Source: Liolophura sinensis
Taxonomy: Eukaryota; Mollusca; Polyplacophora; Chitonida; Chitonidae
NCBI RefSeq assembly: GCF_032854445.1
Contig: NC_088304.1
Span: forward strand, 5,206,001 to 5,270,000
Direction of reading: 5' to 3'
DNA length: 64,000 bases
The notes beneath the pieces are model-generated. The model did not search any database. It was not told the origin of the DNA and worked only from the letters and a program-made list of their open reading frames with translations. The position numbers and the translations under genes are program-made. The first letter of the stretch is position 1; each line of letters begins with the position of its first letter. Of this stretch, positions 12,866 to 26,300 are shown piece by piece.

Positions 12866-13130
12866 TTATTTATTTATTTGATTGGTGTTTTACGTTGTTC
12901 TCAACAGCAGTTCACTTATACGACGGCGGCCAGCATTATGGTGGGTGGGAAACGGGCAGAGCCCTGGGGAAACCCACGACCTTCCGCAGGTTGCTGCCAG
13001 ACCTTCCCACGTACGGCCGGGGAGGAAGCCAGCATGAACTGGACTTGAATTCACAGCCACCGCACTGGTGAGAGACTTCTGGGTCATTACGCTGTGCTAG
13101 CACGCTAACCAACTGAGCCATGGAGGCCCC
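12866..13130 (-). mobile_element. tRNA-derived SINE, near-intact with target-site duplication
   Basis: On the minus strand it reads GGCCTCCATGGCTCAGTTGG (A-box region), then a B box within GAATTCAAGTCC, then the conserved 3' body and a TAAATAAATAAA tail. An 11-bp direct repeat ACTTATAAAGT flanks it at 12855-12865 and 13131-13141, which is the expected signature of LINE-mediated insertion. Frames of about 60 residues inside it are not genes. Confidence 0.92.
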
Positions 13131-13436
13131 ACTTATAAAGTATATGAATGTATATGCAACATTTATGAAGAGACGAAATAAATCTCGTCAAAATCACTAT
13201 ATAGGCCCATATAAGACTAGAGCGGCGACGTCAGTGGGATATAGTTGGTAATTGGTCACACGTAAATAACCGGTGATCCGGCCTCCCGACATTTAGGCCT
13301 ACTAAATTAGGGATTTATTCTAAATGTTTACTGTTATTATAAGTAAAACAAAAATGCACTAATATTTATTGCAAATTATTACATTATTCTGTACTAAAAA
13401 AAACGATGTCTTCATCCGACTTCCATACGAAGTTGA

Positions 13437-13525
13437 CCAGCATTATGGTGGCGGGAGAAAACTGGGCAGAGCCTGGGGAAACCCACGACAATGCTCCACG
13501 TATGACTGAAGAGGAAGCCAGCATT
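13437..13525 (-). mobile_element. SINE fragment
   Basis: Only the central part of the SINE body is present, from the CCAGCATTATGGTGG block to GAGGAAGCCAGCAT, with internal deletion. It is clearly related to the copy about 300 bp upstream. Confidence 0.75.
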
Positions 13526-14237
13526 TCTGCATAAAACAGGCTGCTCGATACTCTTTATAAAGTATTCCGCTAAACAGAAAGGAGTTGCAAGACTTGTTGT
13601 TTTCAATTAGGGGCCAAAATAGGTGAATTAAAACCCAGCAATAAAACAGTATAGGCCTACTATAGTCTCTGTGCAGTTTTGACTGCACGTGTGTATTTTT
13701 TTCCTGCAGAATCGGCCAAGGCTTATTCCAGAGTCTGTATGTAACAGAATTTCATCGAGACATTGACATAGAGCCTACAACTATCGCTTAGTGTCATTTT
13801 CCACACAAATTAACACCATGCAATAACACACAGACTAACTTTTGTCGTGGCATTCTTCTTAAACGTTATAATTTAATGAAAGCACTTGTCCTTTAATTGA
13901 CAATGTTGTAAATGTGAAACAACAGGGAATTTTTTAAAAAAAAGGTATTTTTCAGTTATATTCATACTTTTAATCTATCGTGCTCCCATTCACGTCCTGA
14001 AAATAAGAATTCGTCATGGTTTGATAGTTATTGTAATATTTTGACAGTCACTGGTAATATAAGGTATAAAAATGTTATATTATTGAGTTTATGCACACGT
14101 GCTCACTCGGAACTCCTCGACCTTTCCCGGCCAAAAGGTCAAACATGTGCTCATTACGTCGGAGCAAGATGTCGTGGTAACGGGCAGAGGAGGGATTCGT
14201 AGTGTTTGTTCATATCGGCGTTTGTTAAATTCTTGTG

Positions 14238-14318
14238 ATGGGGAAACGGAAAAAGGGCTTCAACTGGAAAGCTCGAGAGAATCCCGAAACTGTCATCGAC
14301 AGGAGTGGCGAGAAAAAG
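14238..14318 (+). CDS. DHX37: DHX37 exon 1 (start codon)
   Basis: The ATG at 14238 is chosen because the reading [13 protein letters not shown] matches the short basic N-terminus expected for DHX37. The donor GT at 14319 joins in phase 0 to the exon at 16778. Upstream in-frame GTG at 14235 is not a plausible start. Confidence 0.9.
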
Positions 14319-17300
14319 GTAAACTGTGTCGACGTGTTTGAAGCTGATTGCAACAACAACAACATCATCATTAACAACAACAACATAACACTGAACGCGA
14401 TATCACAGATGACCCACAACATTTCACAAGAGGGGGCTACAGATTGCGGGTAGGCCTAGATTTTCTGAGTTTGACACAAATTCCCCCCCCCCCCCCCCCC
14501 CCACCATAGTTCTTTAGGCTAATGATATCGGAAATAAGATTGTCCATCATCCTTACCCTTCCAATTTCATGATTCTTAGCACAAAAATCCGGGCTAAGGA
14601 TGGCTTATATTTACTGATACGCGGAGACCTCTTTGCCATCTTTAACCTGTATGCACCCGATGATGACATTGTATCTGTTTTCAGCTGCATCTGCAAAGCT
14701 TGCTGCATATGCAATACTTAATATCCAAATCCACTTAGTAGGCTATATGGTCTTTATTGCTGACATTTATCGCATATTTCCTCAGAAAATCTCAGTTGAA
14801 CTCAAAAATAAGGTCTTGTTTGAGCTGCTCACCGCATGACATGGTTTACCCGATTGACCTCCATGTAAAGTGGTACGGCAGTGACACTGATGTCAGTTGA
14901 GAATAGACACCACGAAATGAGATAAAAATTGTCCAGAAGACCACAAAGACGTCAAGTGAATGTAATTCACTTGACTTTTGCTCATGAAACATAAGTGTTT
15001 TCTCGTATTTTCATTTCACCGAGCAAGTCGGCGAAAGGTTCTGTTCTCATATACATATTTTACTATGGATAGCTTCTCGGCTGTGAACTATACCTTACCC
15101 AGTTTTTAAAGTTCACAACCGATTTCTTGGTTGAATGCATCTAAACAGTACCAGATTTATTTATTTATTTACCACATTTCAGTTTAGGCATGCTTCCCTG
15201 AATGAAGCAGGCAAAGTAGTGAGGAGACCCTTTTTCACATGTTGTCTATGTTATAAAAGCATGTGACACACGCGTTCAACTCTTACCATGTTCACCTGTC
15301 TGAAATACATCTAAAAAAACTCATTCTGTCACAACAACTGTAGTGGTCTAGTGGTATAAGCATCTAAGGACTACGGACAAAACACACTGCTGTATAGAAG
15401 TTCAATTCCAGAGCTTTTCACAACAAACAAAGAGATGACTTTCTGAAATATGTATGAACCTCGAACAGTTGAACACAGAACACTGATGCATGACTGTCAC
15501 ATGACAGATACTAGAATGAAGAGCGTCTTCATTTATCGTTGCTTTCATGTAAACTGAACGTCGCCCCATTCATCTTTAACCATTGAAAAATCAGTAAAAG
15601 CACTTGCCTTTGGGGAAAAAACACCTAAGCAGCACTCTAGTCCTCACGAATCCCGAAATCGGTTGTGAATGCTTAAAACTGGTCAAGATGTACACGTAGT
15701 TCATAACTCCAATAGTAAAATTTCTGTATTTCACCAGACCTTTCCGAAATTGCTTGCCAAAACTCACGTGTCATATGCAAAAGTTAGGTAAATTATATCC
15801 GCCCACCGCTTTGCTTTCTTCTGAGCAATTCCTCTCCCATTCCTTTAGTTGTGGAGTGGGGTAACTCTCATCCAAGCAGCCCAGTTGCGAGAGTTACGGA
15901 GAGAAACACATACCAAAATTCACATTGGCCTGCAAACCACAGGAACTCCCACAGGAGCTTTCTCAAAGTATCAAATTCTTTGTTAATGCTACTGCATCTA
16001 ACACTGTGCCCCACCCCAAGTGTGACAGGGCTACGCTACCTGTTGGGATATGAACCATTGACCTATCAAGCCATACCTGCATTGCTGCCTCTCTCAACGG
16101 AATCTCTTACCCTGATTGAAGATGGCCAGTACATTTTTCATGATAAAAAAAAATAGGTCAGTCTCCAGTGTTACAGGAACAGGGAAATACCCTTAAAGCT
16201 GAAAATCATTTACTTGCTAATAACCTGCTATTTACCCCAGGTTCTCTGACTCCTGGCTTATATTTGTAAGTAAAATGTTCTCATGTAGAGCCTCAACACT
16301 AATCTAGACGGTAATTTGGAGTTCGCATTCTCTTATCATTGAAAGCAAAAAATAGAGTAGGCAAATGGAGACAATTGAGCTGCTGAATGTTTGTGAACTA
16401 CATGAAATGAATTTTCTGGTTGGCTTTCCCTCCGCCCGTACGTGGGAAGGTCTGTCAGCAACCTGCAGATGGTTGTGGGTTTCCCACGGGCTCTGCCCGG
16501 TTTCCTCCCTCCATAATGCTGGCCGCTGTCGTATAAGGGAAATATTCTTGAGTACTGTGTAAAACACCAATCAAATAAATAAGTAAATCATTTTTGACAT
16601 GCCACATGATTCAGAAGGGGCTGTTTTTAGCTTTAGCGATGAAAGAGTTCAAACTCTGAACATGCCTATTAATCAGTCGAATGTGGTTACCCAGTCTTTT
16701 TTTCTATCTTGTTAGCTCTTTGTACCGTATCTGCAGTTAACTCTGCAGCCTTGATTTCTGATATTATGACATTTCAGATAAAGCTAGACAAGAGCTTGCA
16801 GCAGGGTGCATATGATGAGAGCAACATGCTGGTGTTGCCTGCCGAGAAAAGGAAGACGAAAGTTAAACATGAGAGCCTGGAGAAGCCTCAGAAACTGAGC
16901 AAAAAACAGAGGAAGAGGTTAGAGAAAGTCCTGGAGCAAAGGGAAAAAAAATCCAAGGTATTGCTCAAAGATCAATAGCATGCAGATAACCAGGGCAGTG
17001 GGAATTTGAAGAGTGTGATTTGTGTTGCATTTATTTCACCTATTCAGTATTAAACGCTTTTGAGATGATTTGTCTTTGACTGTGTTTTGCTTAGAATTAA
17101 GGAAATCTCAATTTTTTTTAGTTTCTTTTGGAGATGACCTTATTACTGGTATGTCTTCAACTCAAGAGGTTTCAACCCACCAAATAAATAAATAGATTAA
17201 CTTTAGGGGTTTGTCAAGTATTTAGTAAGAAGGGGTGATTGCCCCTGAATTTACTGTTCTAAACCCGTAGGCTAGGCCTGAGAGCTTTTGTGTAAATCTT

Positions 17301-20300
17301 CAGTCTGTTAAAGAACTGAAATATAAGCTTAAATTTCAGTTAAGTGTAGCTAAAGCTTTCTGCCAAATCGAGGTGGTGAACACCTAGGCATTTGCCCTTT
17401 TACTCACGCCAACATGCACACTCGCTCACACACGGCAGTTAAAACATTGTCCAAATAACATGGGAGTTAATACAGAACTCTGCTTTACGCCCTTAGAAGT
17501 CCAAAACTAGGTTTTGTTGATGTTCACAATTTAAATAGGCTATGGACATTGTTCTTACATACAATAGTTTCTGGGTATTATCAGCCGTACTTCTCTGAAT
17601 ATTGTTCTTTGTTTTTCCTTTCCGAATATCTTTCCTTGTTATGTATTTTTAAGTTCACAGTTGATGTGAAATGTGAAAGGGTTGATTTAGTTGATATTTA
17701 CTAGATTTATTTATTTGATGGTTAATTAATGCCATATTTAAGAATTCTTTATTTTCTTGATAATGTGATTTTTCCTTTTTTTTTTTTTTTTTTTTTTTTT
17801 TTGCCATCCAAGCTTGATTTTGTCTTACTGTTGTTGTTGTTGTTTGTTTGACAGCGAGCAGAGTTGTTGGAGTCCCTGTCTCAGGTCCAGGCTAGCTCTG
17901 AGGAGTACAGCCTCTTCACAAGCACATCAGAGATGCAGTCCAAGGCCTACAAAAGGTTACCTTCACTGTACCATTTATTTTACATGTATTTCAATCTCAT
18001 TGGTCAGGAAACAATCAAATAATTGGTTAAGAAGAACGATTTTGAAGATTAAACTTTTCAGCACATAAATTGTAACTCCTCAGTCTGGCAATGCTAGAAG
18101 TATACACCTTCCCTATAGCCTGTCTGCAAGGCACAGTACACATGTTCAACACACACCTGGTGGAGAAATATGCCAACCTCTTGGTTGGAAATCGTGAACT
18201 GAATCATGGGAGATCTATTTGCAAATGGCTGCTTAGAGAATTGGCCACACCTTGAAATTGAAACTCTGTATTTAAAAACTACAATGTTGCTGATCATTGT
18301 TTCTATGGAGTTAGGAACGCATTGACTAATTTTAAATTTCCAAGCAACTATAAAACAATTACTATCAAAGAAATTGTTGTCCTCTTACAGAAGTTTCCGT
18401 TGTCGTAAATTTTTTTTTAAGTCTATTTCAACACAGCGCCTTATACACTATTTAAGACTTAAGACTATTTAACACTATTGGGTTAAATGGTATTTCTTGT
18501 CAAAATAGTTAGGAGCCAATGCTGTTGCTGTGAGTTCAAGTCCAGTTCATGCTGGCTTCTTCTCCGGCTGTAAGTGGGAAGGTCTTCTAGCAACCTGTGG
18601 ATGGACATGGGTTTCCCCAGGCTTCGCTTGGTTTCCACCCACCGTAATGCTGGTGGCCATTGTTTAAGTGAAATATTGTTGAGTATGGTGTAAAACACTA
18701 ATCAAATAAATAAAAAAAATTTTCAAGATAGTTTCACCAGAGCCAGAATTCTTCCTACCATATTGCTAGATGCCAGTGTATAAGTGAAATGTTCATGACT
18801 ATGACAAAACACCACTCAAATCAATCAAGCAAAGTAGGTGACTTCAGGGCATAGATTTAGCCAGAATTTGAAATCAGGCTATCTCATTTCCAATTTCTCC
18901 TGTTTTCCTGTTTTCTCTCCCATGTTAATTTTGCCAGAATCTAGCGTCTCAAAGACACCGAGACACTGAGACCCCAGGCTAAACCCACGCTTCAGAGGGA
19001 GTAAAAGAGTTTTTTTCTTTTTTTTCTAGCCTTGATTTGCATCGTGCTTAATTTAGCACATTACTCAAATATTGATTTATTTAAACTAATAATTTCATAC
19101 CTGAAGCGAGTTCACCTGACAAAAATGAAATAGGATTGATTTAATAAATCTGAGTAAAAAAACCTATGGTTAGAATTTAGTGTATCTGTAATATATATTA
19201 CACTGAATCTATCTTAATGTGACAAAGCTGTAAGAAAAACAGTTGTTGCCTGTTCTTTAGTGATGTTTTGGTGCAGGTACAGTAACTCCTTCACTCTTCA
19301 CTTGGGTATTACGCCCATTCTTAGGGCGTTTATCCATTAGTTAGGGTTTGTGCCCAGTCTTGGGGCGATTATTTCCCTTGAGTAAGAAAAGCATTAACAA
19401 ATAAATTAAGAGGTTGGGTGCGTTGGTTTCCTCAGAGTTGTAAATCACAAACAAGCGGCCAAAGTAGAACACTGATAAATTCAGAAAACAGCTGGATTTT
19501 CAACATCAACAGTAACATTTTATTCAATGACAAACATTTGTAAAATCGAATAGAGTAAATGGTATCTGTATTAAGTCTACATTGTAGAATTTATTATTAG
19601 AGATTGCTTATATGAATATTTATATAGTAGTAAGTAGTTAGCAGTCATCACCGCCCTAACTCTGGGGTGGACAGGGCGGACATGAGTTGGCCTGCTTTAT
19701 AGAAGCCAGCTTGTAAAAATATGGCTGATGAGGTGGAATTTCCACCCGTAAGCCAATGGTCTACCAGTATGAGGTGGCTATTTCTCATTTAGCGGGCAAA
19801 TGAAAATAGCCAAACTTCAGTTAAGTGCAGTTTACATTTATTTTGGTGCATGAGTTGGTCCGAAAGTTCTGAGATGTAAGATTTGTAGGTGTAAAATTTT
19901 GCTTAATGATCAGAAACATTCCTCCCTGTACAAACGGGGCGGTGCCGTGAACTTCGCTCATTGGTTGAAAATGTATAGTCTCGGCGATGGCGGATCAGAA
20001 CGGTCTTGCATCAGCGGACCGTACAGTCCAGTCAGCAGCAAACTACTATGATTTCCACTCACTAAATTAAGGCATTTATAGGCACCATTGTCTCATCAGC
20101 ATCTGTGAACGCCTGTGCCATCTTGAGGGGACAAATAGGAACGTCTCCCTCTCGATTCAAGGAAACTTTAGCCATTTGTACCCAAGCCTCATGAATATTA
20201 ATGAGGCACTTGTGTATTGCGACAACATGCAACCTCGACAGACTGCATGGCATCGCCTACTGTTACTCTGCACAAAAATCTTGAAAATGTGATTATAAAA

Positions 20301-23300
20301 ACAATTGAAACTTGGACACTAAAGTACTTAGCAATACCTATAGATAAAACAATCACCAATAAACCTCAGTAGTATTTTAATATGTAGTACCTTCATGACA
20401 AAGCTAACGACAGGTTGACAACAACAACAACCTCGGTATTCTAAGGTCTCTGATGGAAAGAGATATAATTTCGATATGACAAGACACAGAAGCAATTTCT
20501 AAAACTTACTGTGAGACAATTTGTTACAGTACTAACACTGTTTACAAGCCTAATCAACAGCATTACCAAGCATAATTATCATTATCATTGGAACCCACAT
20601 CGCTGAAGAATAATAGTTAAAAAGCTGTTACCTTTATAACTTGGTCATGTCATCCTCTAAAGTTCTGAATGCCACTAAAGGAAGTAAATTTAATTTTCTA
20701 TCCTCACATTTATCAGGAATCTGAAGATCGAGACAACTGCTGAAGGTCTGGTTAAAGTGAATGCCATAGCTGGCAGCAATAAAACCAAGAAGAATAGAAA
20801 GAATCCAAAGATTGAGGAAAAAGAAAGTGGCGAGGATTCAGAGTCCTCCATTAACACATCTGACATGTCAACTGATGAGGAGGAAGAGGACACTGAAAGT
20901 AGTCCCGCAAAAAGACCTCTGCCACAGGAAGTTGAAAGAGACAATATTCATACACCAGAGAAAAGTAGTCATGAAAGTAGTGCCAAGGGTGAACCAGTTT
21001 CTGGAAAAGAAGATCAGAAACCTAAGACATTGTTAAGCAAGAATCCAAGGGAAAGCAAGCCTGTGATTAACATACCTGTTCATAGAAGTGCGGAAATTCA
21101 GGTGAGTTCATATCCAGGTATGACTACATGTTGATACATATATTTGGAATTTACCACAAGCTGAGATTGTTTAGAGCAGGGTTTCTGCATAGATCGAAGT
21201 TCAAATCCAGGTATGGCTTGACGCATATAGTGGGAATTTCCCTTACGCTGAGATTATGTAGAGCAAGACTTCTGGTGTGAAGATCCAGGTATCAGCCACT
21301 GTGTTTTCAACACTGCAAAAGATAAATAGAGATCCTTCCCCCTTTCCAGACACATTAAATGTCTCCTTTGTGAGGCAAGACACACTCATTAAAGTTTGAT
21401 CCGTGGTTTTTAGGAGAGTCGTTTGAAGCTACCTATCCTGGGGGAGGAGCAGCAGATTATGGAGACAATCAGCGAGAACCCCGTGGTGATTATCTGTGGT
21501 GAGACGGGCTCGGGAAAAACCACGCAGGTGCCACAGTTCCTGTATGAGGCAGGATATGCCCAGTGAGTTGATCTCCTGTTTTGAAGAGGAAAAAGGTGCT
21601 GTTAGACAGATTTTAACCTGGTTGTGGGTTTCCTCCCACCATAATGTTGGCTGTCTTTCGTATAAGTGAAATATTCGTGAATACAGGGTAAACCACCCAA
21701 TCGAATAAATGTATAGATAATACAGATTTAAATAGAATACAGATTTAAAACTGATAGTCTCATTGCGTGTGTAGTACTTACAAATGCCATTTGTCATAAC
21801 ATCATCTGTGTAGAAAGCAATGGATTGTTTCATATAGTTTATAACCAGAAAAAAAAGCTGTATAAGGCAAAATAAATCAGATAGGTCGCTATGAGTTTGT
21901 TAATTTTTAAACCCTTGTTATTTAAAAAAATTTGAAGAAATTAGCATTGAGGAAATGCAAAAATAAATAAAAGTAGAGCCCTCTTGAACTGGTTACTTCT
22001 TAAAGAAATAGTTTGAATGATGATCTAAAAATTATTATCATTCTCTGTGAGAATATTCAATAATTTGCTGTGAATTATTTAGTTGTGCTCTTTTGTAGTG
22101 GAGGTGGAATTATTGGTGTGACTGAACCCAGGAGAGTTGCCGCGGTCAGTATGTCTCACAGGATCGCCACAGAGATGAATCTTTCTGCAAGGTGACTTGG
22201 GTGTATTTCTATTATGTTTCGATAGTGAGGGTCTAGGTGCTCAGAGTGAGCAGGTCTGCTGTAGTCTTTACGCTGGAATTTCAAAAATCCCATGCTTGAG
22301 ACCTTTGTGGAGAGAAGCAGTCAATGGTGCTCTCATATGGCAATGGTATTCTCTTATAGCAGTGGTGCTCTCTCAGGACAGCAGTTCTCAGTAAGGGCAG
22401 TGGTGCTTTCTTAAGGCAGCAGTGCTCAGGGCAGTGGTGCTCTCTTAAGGCAGCAGCACTCAGGGCAGTGGTGCTCTTTTACGGCAGCAGTGCTCTCTTA
22501 TTGCAGCAGTGTTCTGTCAGGGCAGTGGTGCTCTTTTAAGGCAGCAGTTCTCAGGGCAGCTGTGCTCTCTCGGGAGTGGTGCTCTCTCAGTGCGGCGGTG
22601 CTCTCTCAGGGTAGTGGTGCTCTCGCAGTGTGGCGGTGCTCTCTCAGGGAAGTGGTGCTCTCGCAGTGCGGCGGTGCTCTCAGGGCAGCAGTGCTCTCTC
22701 AGGGAAGTGGTGCTCTCAGGGCAGCAGTGCTCTCTCAGGGCAGTGGTGCTCTCTTAAGGCAGCAGTGCTCTCTCAGGGGAGTGGTGCTCTCTTAAGGCAG
22801 CAGTGCTCTCTCAGGGCAGTGGTGCTCACTTATGGCAGCAGTGCTCTCTTAGGGCAGCAGTGCTCTCTCAGGGCTGTGGTGCTCTCTTAAGGCAGCAGTG
22901 CTCAGGGCAGCAGTGCTCCCTCAGGGCAGTGGTGCTCTCTTAAGGCAGCAGTGCTCTCTCAGGGCAGTGGTGCTCTCTTAAGGCAACAGTGCTCTCTCAG
23001 GGCAGTGGTGCTCACTTATGGCAGCAATGCTCTCTTAGGGCAGCAGTGCTCTCTCAGGGCAGCAGTGCTCTCTCAGGGAAGTGGTGCTCTCTCAGGGAAG
23101 TGGTGCTCTCTCAGGGCAGTGGTGCTCTCTCAGGGGAGTGGTGCTCTCTTAAGGCAGCAGTGCTCTCTCAGGGCAGCAGTGCTCTCTCAGGGCAGCAGTG
23201 TTCTTGCTTAGGGCAGCAGTTTCCATTCCCTATTTAGCTGACTGTCATCTTATACAAACTCTTGGGTAGGTCTTTAAATATAAAAAATATATAAATATAA

Positions 23301-26300
23301 AAAGAGAGTATAGAAATATAGAGAGTAAAACCAGAGCAGCGACAACAGTGTGATAGGCGATAATTCGTCGCATGTAACTGGCAAGATGCACTCTCTTGTC
23401 GCATGTAACTGGCAAGATGCACTCTCTTGTCGCATGTAACTGGCAAGATGCACTCTCTTGTCAGCTTATGTAAATGCTTCATTAGTAGAAAATTACACAT
23501 CCCCTAGCACCATTAAACAGAATTGGGTAAAAAAAATATATGCATTGATGCTAATTGCAGTTTATTGCATGTCACTGGTCTAGAATTACTTAAAACGCTG
23601 TATTGTCATCACATTTAATATACATTTTATACACATTAAAACAATGCAAAGGGGCAAGGCCCTGGGGATGCAGGAATACTAGGTAACAGGTGACATCAAT
23701 AAATAATTCAAATGAGGCCGATACAGTGTATAGTTATGATGTCTGCACATTTCACAGAGAAGTGTCCTACCAGATTAGGTACGAGGGAAACGTCACGGAT
23801 GACACACGGATAAAACTCATGACGGACGGTGTCTTGCTGAAGGAGGTTCAGAAAGTGAGTACTTTTATTTATTTAGTTATTTATTTAGTTATTTAGTTAT
23901 CTGCTTGGTGCCTTATGTCATGCTGAAAAATATTTCACTTATACGGGGGAAGCATTGTGGTGGAAGGAAACAGGGCAGAGCCCAGGGGAAACCCTCGACC
24001 ATCCATGGGCTGCTTACAAACCTTCCCACATACAGCCAGAGAAGTCAGCTTGCACAATGACACAGGAGCCTCTTACCAATGCGGTAGCTGTGAGTTCAAG
24101 CCCAGTTCATGCTGGTTTCCTTTCATGTCTTATGTAGGACATGCCAGCAACCTGCAGATGGCCATGGGTTTCGCTTAGACTCTTCCTGATTTCCTCCCAC
24201 CGTAATTCTGGCCACCATCAAATAAGTGAACTATCCTTGACTATGGCTTCGAACACCAATAAAATAAATAAATAACTTTACTTGTACATGTGTTTATCTT
24301 TGGTGTGTTAGCTCTGGAAGTGTTCATTTGATAACCAGTTCTCTAGGATGATTCCTAAATCCTCAACTTAAATTTTTTGTTCACTCTCCTGTTCCCAGAG
24401 GCCATATTGCTGAAGGGGCTGAGTGTGTTCCATTCATTTCCATTCTGGTGGGTTTTTCCTTTCTTACAGGACTTTCTGCTGACCAAATACTCTGTCATAA
24501 TTATAGACGAGGCTCACGAGAGAAGCGTCTACACAGATATTCTCATTGGTCTGTTATCTAGGATTGTCCCTCTAAGGCACAAGGTAAATACAGAGACATT
24601 CTCATTGGTCATTTATCTTGGATTGTCACTCTAAGGCACAAGGTAAGTACACAGACATTCTCATTGGTCTGTTATCTTGGATTGTCCCTCTAAGACATTC
24701 TCATTGGTCTGTTATCTCAGATTGTCCCTCTAAGACATTCTCATTGGTCTGTTATCTTGGATTGTCCCTCTAAGACATTCTCATTGGTCTGTTATCTTGG
24801 ATTGTCCCTCTAAGACATTCTCATTGGTCTGTTATCTTGGATTGTCCCTCTAAGGCACAAGGTAAATACACAGAGATTCTTATTGATCTGTTTTTTGGAT
24901 TGTCCCTCATATCTATGCTTTTGTATAGCATAGCATTCATATACCATCTGTCAACCAAGATGGACGCTCCAGGTCAATAATTGCAAGGGCAATGGTTTTG
25001 GACAAAATTCCCACAATCTACAAAACAACTAAGAAAGGATATAAGGTTTGAAAATAGAACCGAATCATGCAAAGAGAAGCAGTCAAAAGTTTTCAGTGAT
25101 GTTGGAAGGACGAAAAATAAATGTATGTTCTAGGAGACTGGGTCAAATCAGTATTCAAATTGTTTGTAAGGTGACTTTAAGGACATTAGTCTGTTATCTC
25201 TGATTATTCCTTTAAGACACACTGTAATCATAAGTTCACATTCCTAGTAGTCTGTTATCTTGAACTGTCTCTCTTTGACACAGGATAAAGCTCACTAGGG
25301 ACTTCACAAAATTCACAAGGGCTAGTTTTTGTCAACTGGCCAAGTTTGTTGGACGCCTCATGTATTGTTGTAGTTATGCATTTTCGTCCATCTCTGATGC
25401 CATTTGTCTGTCTGCTACCAAAAATTATGTGAAATTCATGTATCTTTGTAAAAAGTGGGTGAACTTTGCTCACTTTATCAGCATTTGTGGTTTCATACCA
25501 ATACTTACATAATTTACCAATGGTTCCTATGTGTACAGTTCAATAGTGTTCATATTTCATATCTGGACACTTTCGAATTTTCCGGGCTTTACGTATCTGT
25601 ACAATTGGACATTGTTCATGGTTTCATCCCTGTACTGTTCGTTAGTGTTCATAGTTTCATCCCTGTACAGCTCATCAGTGTTTATGGTTTCATCCCTATA
25701 CAGTTCATCAGTGTTCGTGAATGTTCATGGTCCATTCATGTATAGTTCACCATTGTTAATGGTTTCATCCCTACACAATTCATCTGTGTTCGTGAATGTT
25801 CATGGTCCATTCATGTATAGTTCACCATTGTTCCTGGTTTCATCCTGGTACAGTTCATCAGTGTTCATGGTTTCATCTCTGTACAGTTCATCAATGTTCA
25901 TTTTTTCATGCCCGCGCAGTTCATCGGTGTTCATGGTTTCATGCCTGTACAGTTCATTAATATTTATGGTTTCATCCCTGTGCAGTTCATCATTGTTCAT
26001 GAATGTTCATGGTTTCATCTCTATACAGTTCATCATTGTTCGTGGTTTCATACTTGTACACTTTATGATCAGTGTTCGTGGTTTCATACCTGTACACTTT
26101 ATGATCAGTGTTCGTGGTTTCATACTTGTACACTTTATGATCAGTGTTCGTGGTTTCATACTTGTACACTTTATGATCAGTGTTCTTGGTTTCATACTTG
26201 TACACTGTATGATCAATGTTCGTGGTTTCATACCTGTACACTTTATGATCAGTGTTCGTGGTTTCATACTTGTACACTTTATGATCATTGTTCGTGGTTT

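Larger units (their letters stand above)
8507..14237. other. 3' UTR and intergenic region between GTPase gene and DHX37
   Basis: I see no supported coding exon here on either strand. The first few hundred bases are probably 3' UTR of the GTPase gene. The rest is AT-rich noncoding sequence with three SINE copies (near 12190, 12870 and 13430), a copy of an unclassified dispersed repeat (12480), poly-C at about 12823-12836 and short simple repeats. The DHX37 promoter should lie in the last few hundred bases; a TATAAAAA-like string sits at about 14065, but I would not call it functional. Confidence 0.6.
14319..16777 (+). other. DHX37 intron 1
   Basis: This 2.46-kb intron holds poly-C (about 14483-14501), a diverged dispersed repeat of family C (14590-14860), an imperfect inverted repeat (about 15050-15130 against 15640-15725) and a SINE (16420-16588). 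I see no coding exon in it. Confidence 0.7.

Noticed and set aside
12890-13121. Minus-strand frames resembling MAQLVSVLAQRNDPEVS
   Set aside because: They are the SINE read as protein; the same reading recurs at 37245-37499 and 61101-61304.
22490-23237. Leu/Ser/Gln-rich frames of 80-100 codons
   Set aside because: They come from the 19-bp array in intron 6 and have low-complexity sequence in every frame.
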